The position numbers and the translations under genes are program-made. From contig DAOUQC010000038.1 of assembly GCA_030625775.1 (NCBI GenBank), positions 1 through 43,350 of the forward strand: a DNA stretch of 43,350 nt, in the 5' to 3' direction. The first letter of the stretch is position 1. The number at the start of each line of letters is the position of its first letter. The notes beneath the pieces are model-generated. The model was not told where the DNA came from. It did no database searches and saw only the letters and a list, made by a program, of their open reading frames with translations. The DNA comes from Verrucomicrobiota bacterium. GTDB lineage: Bacteria; Verrucomicrobiota; Verrucomicrobiia; Verrucomicrobiales; DEV007. Shown here in pieces: positions 42,565 to 43,350 of the stretch.

Positions 42565-42589
42565 TCAGTAGTCAGTAGTCAGTAGTCAG
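42544..42589 (+). repeat. TCAGTAG heptamer tandem repeat (6.6 copies)
   Basis: Six perfect TCAGTAG units and a partial seventh span the end of the outer membrane factor gene (stop TAG at 42562-42564) and reach one base before the adaptor ATG at 42591. The unit contains TAG, so gain or loss of copies only moves the stop slightly. It replaces the usual ribosome-binding region of the next gene, so copy number could set adaptor translation. Confidence 0.9.
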
Positions 42590-42590
42590 A

Positions 42591-43350
42591 ATGAAGAAAT
42601 TTGCGAAAGTATTATTGGGTCTGGGGATTTTGGCTGCAGCCGGAGTGGCGGTCTATTTGCTTTGGTTAGGTAAACCGCAAGCAGAAGTGCTTGATCACGT
42701 GCGGGTATTGCCGGCAGTGGAAGTGGTGCAGGTGAAAGCTGAGGATCGAAAGATGGAAGTGCCGTCCCAGGGGGTCGTGGAGGCAAGAAAAAGAACCCAG
42801 GTGGCTGCTGAAGTGGCGGGTCGGGTTGTCTTTGTTTCCGAAAAATTTGATAAAGGCGGTGAGTTTGAGGAGGGGGAACTGCTGATAAAAGTGGATGCCG
42901 CTGACTATGATGCGGTCGTGTCTCAGGCGAAAGCTTCCCTGGCTGAAGTGGAGCTGGCTCTTGAAACCGAAGAAGCCAGAGCAGCCCAGGCAAAACGGGA
43001 CTGGGAAAGCCTTGGTCGCTCCGGAGTGGCGAAGGATTTGACTTTGAGGAAACCTCAGTTGGTCAGTGCCCGTGCCCGTCTGGAGGCCTCCAAAGCAGCC
43101 CTGGAGAAGGCCAAGCGGGATTTATCAAGAACGGAAATTCAAGCGCCCTTTGCGGGGAGGATCAGACAGACGAAAACCGAGCTGGGAGCCTACCTGATGC
43201 CGGGAAGCACTGTGGTGGAATACTATACTACAGAACCTTATGAATTGAGGATGCCCATATCGCTGGACGAGTTGCAATTTGTCAAAAATGTCAAACAAGG
43301 AGGGCGTGGTGCGGCAGTAGAAATTGTTACCGCAGCGGGAGGGGAACTGT
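42591..43350 (+). CDS. Efflux RND-type periplasmic adaptor (membrane fusion protein), 3' end outside window
   Basis: A start at 42591 (MKKFAKVLLGLGI) opens a frame to the window end (253 complete codons). It has an N-terminal membrane anchor (about 5-25), then the HlyD/AcrA layout: a beta-barrel/lipoyl start RTQVAAEVAGRVVFVSEKFDKGGEFEEGELLIKVD, a coiled-coil hairpin (about 105-180, Ala/Glu/Lys rich) and the lipoyl return TEIQAPFAGRIRQTKTELGAYLMPG. It joins the outer membrane factor to an inner pump that should follow to the right. The start is separated from the TCAGTAG repeat by one base. Confidence 0.88.
   Translation, partial: MKKFAKVLLGLGILAAAGVAVYLLWLGKPQAEVLDHVRVLPAVEVVQVKAEDRKMEVPSQGVVEARKRTQVAAEVAGRVVFVSEKFDKGGEFEEGELLIKVDAADYDAVVSQAKASLAEVELALETEEARAAQAKRDWESLGRSGVAKDLTLRKPQLVSARARLEASKAALEKAKRDLSRTEIQAPFAGRIRQTKTELGAYLMPGSTVVEYYTTEPYELRMPISLDELQFVKNVKQGGRGAAVEIVTAAGGEL

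Noticed and set aside
42544-42589. CRISPR-like array
   Set aside because: Units are 7 bp, contiguous and without spacers, so it is a simple tandem repeat.

Overview
The window most likely comes from a member of the Verrucomicrobiota. At the left edge is the C-terminal tail of FtsZ, a protein that most Planctomycetota lack. It is combined with gene families typical of the PVC group: PSCyt1/DUF1549/DUF1553 cytochromes, a DUF1501 Tat protein, a Rhodopirellula/Verrucomicrobium-type ECF sigma factor with a FecR/LamG partner, sulfatases, and a beta-propeller protein with a WPxWRGPNxDG motif. No rRNA, tRNA, CRISPR array, integrase or transposase was recognised. Many genes lack a clear Shine-Dalgarno sequence, and several neighbours overlap through ATGA.

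Layout. 1-2783 (+): ftsZ tail, a secreted PQQ-type propeller protein, and a deiodinase-like thioredoxin-fold protein coupled to it. 2973-11387 (-) plus the divergent 11557-13191 (+): a nine-gene corrinoid one-carbon cluster. It holds a corrinoid protein, homocysteine methyltransferase, DUF1638 protein, MtbA/MtaA-like zinc methyltransferase, MetV-MetF fusion, methyltetrahydrofolate:corrinoid methyltransferase-like protein, amidohydrolase, a second UROD-fold protein without the zinc ligands, and a RACo-like reductive activator. 13250-14872: a remnant of a DUF4173-type protein and a membrane protein. 14974-20174: secreted catabolic enzymes (sugar dehydrogenase-like, sulfatase, broken second sulfatase, EF-hand esterase) and a DHDPS-family aldolase. 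20309-27472 (+): ECF sigma, FecR/LamG protein, LamG-cytochrome-DUF1549/1553 protein and DUF1501 protein, an apparent surface or periplasmic degradation operon.

27533-33669: housekeeping and mixed genes (cardiolipin synthase, SMUG1-type DNA glycosylase, tiny membrane ORF, universal stress protein, secreted C39-peptidase-like protein, trmD, exonuclease III). 34011-39390 (+): a Gld-type ABC module (ATPase, permease, GldG-like protein, DUF4340 protein). 39417-40274 (-): a solitary beta-class DNA methyltransferase. 40421 to the right edge (+): a TetR-controlled tripartite efflux operon (regulator, NodT-type outer membrane factor, membrane-fusion protein cut by the window end).

The most interesting system is the corrinoid cluster. 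It holds the catalytic modules of methionine synthase as separate proteins (homocysteine, folate and B12 modules), a RACo-type reactivator in place of the AdoMet-dependent activation domain, an Fe-S-linked MetF fusion, and two UROD-fold methyltransferase candidates, but no MttB- or MtaB-type substrate methyltransferase. The sequence supports a methyl-transfer hub with an unknown methyl donor. Other points of interest are homopolymer and short tandem repeats in or beside genes (G8 in the DNA methyltransferase and in the deiodinase-like gene, a 12-bp duplication and A9 at the sigma-factor start, TCAGTAG repeats in the efflux operon), a LamG domain shared by the sigma-factor partner and its presumed target, and two gene remnants.
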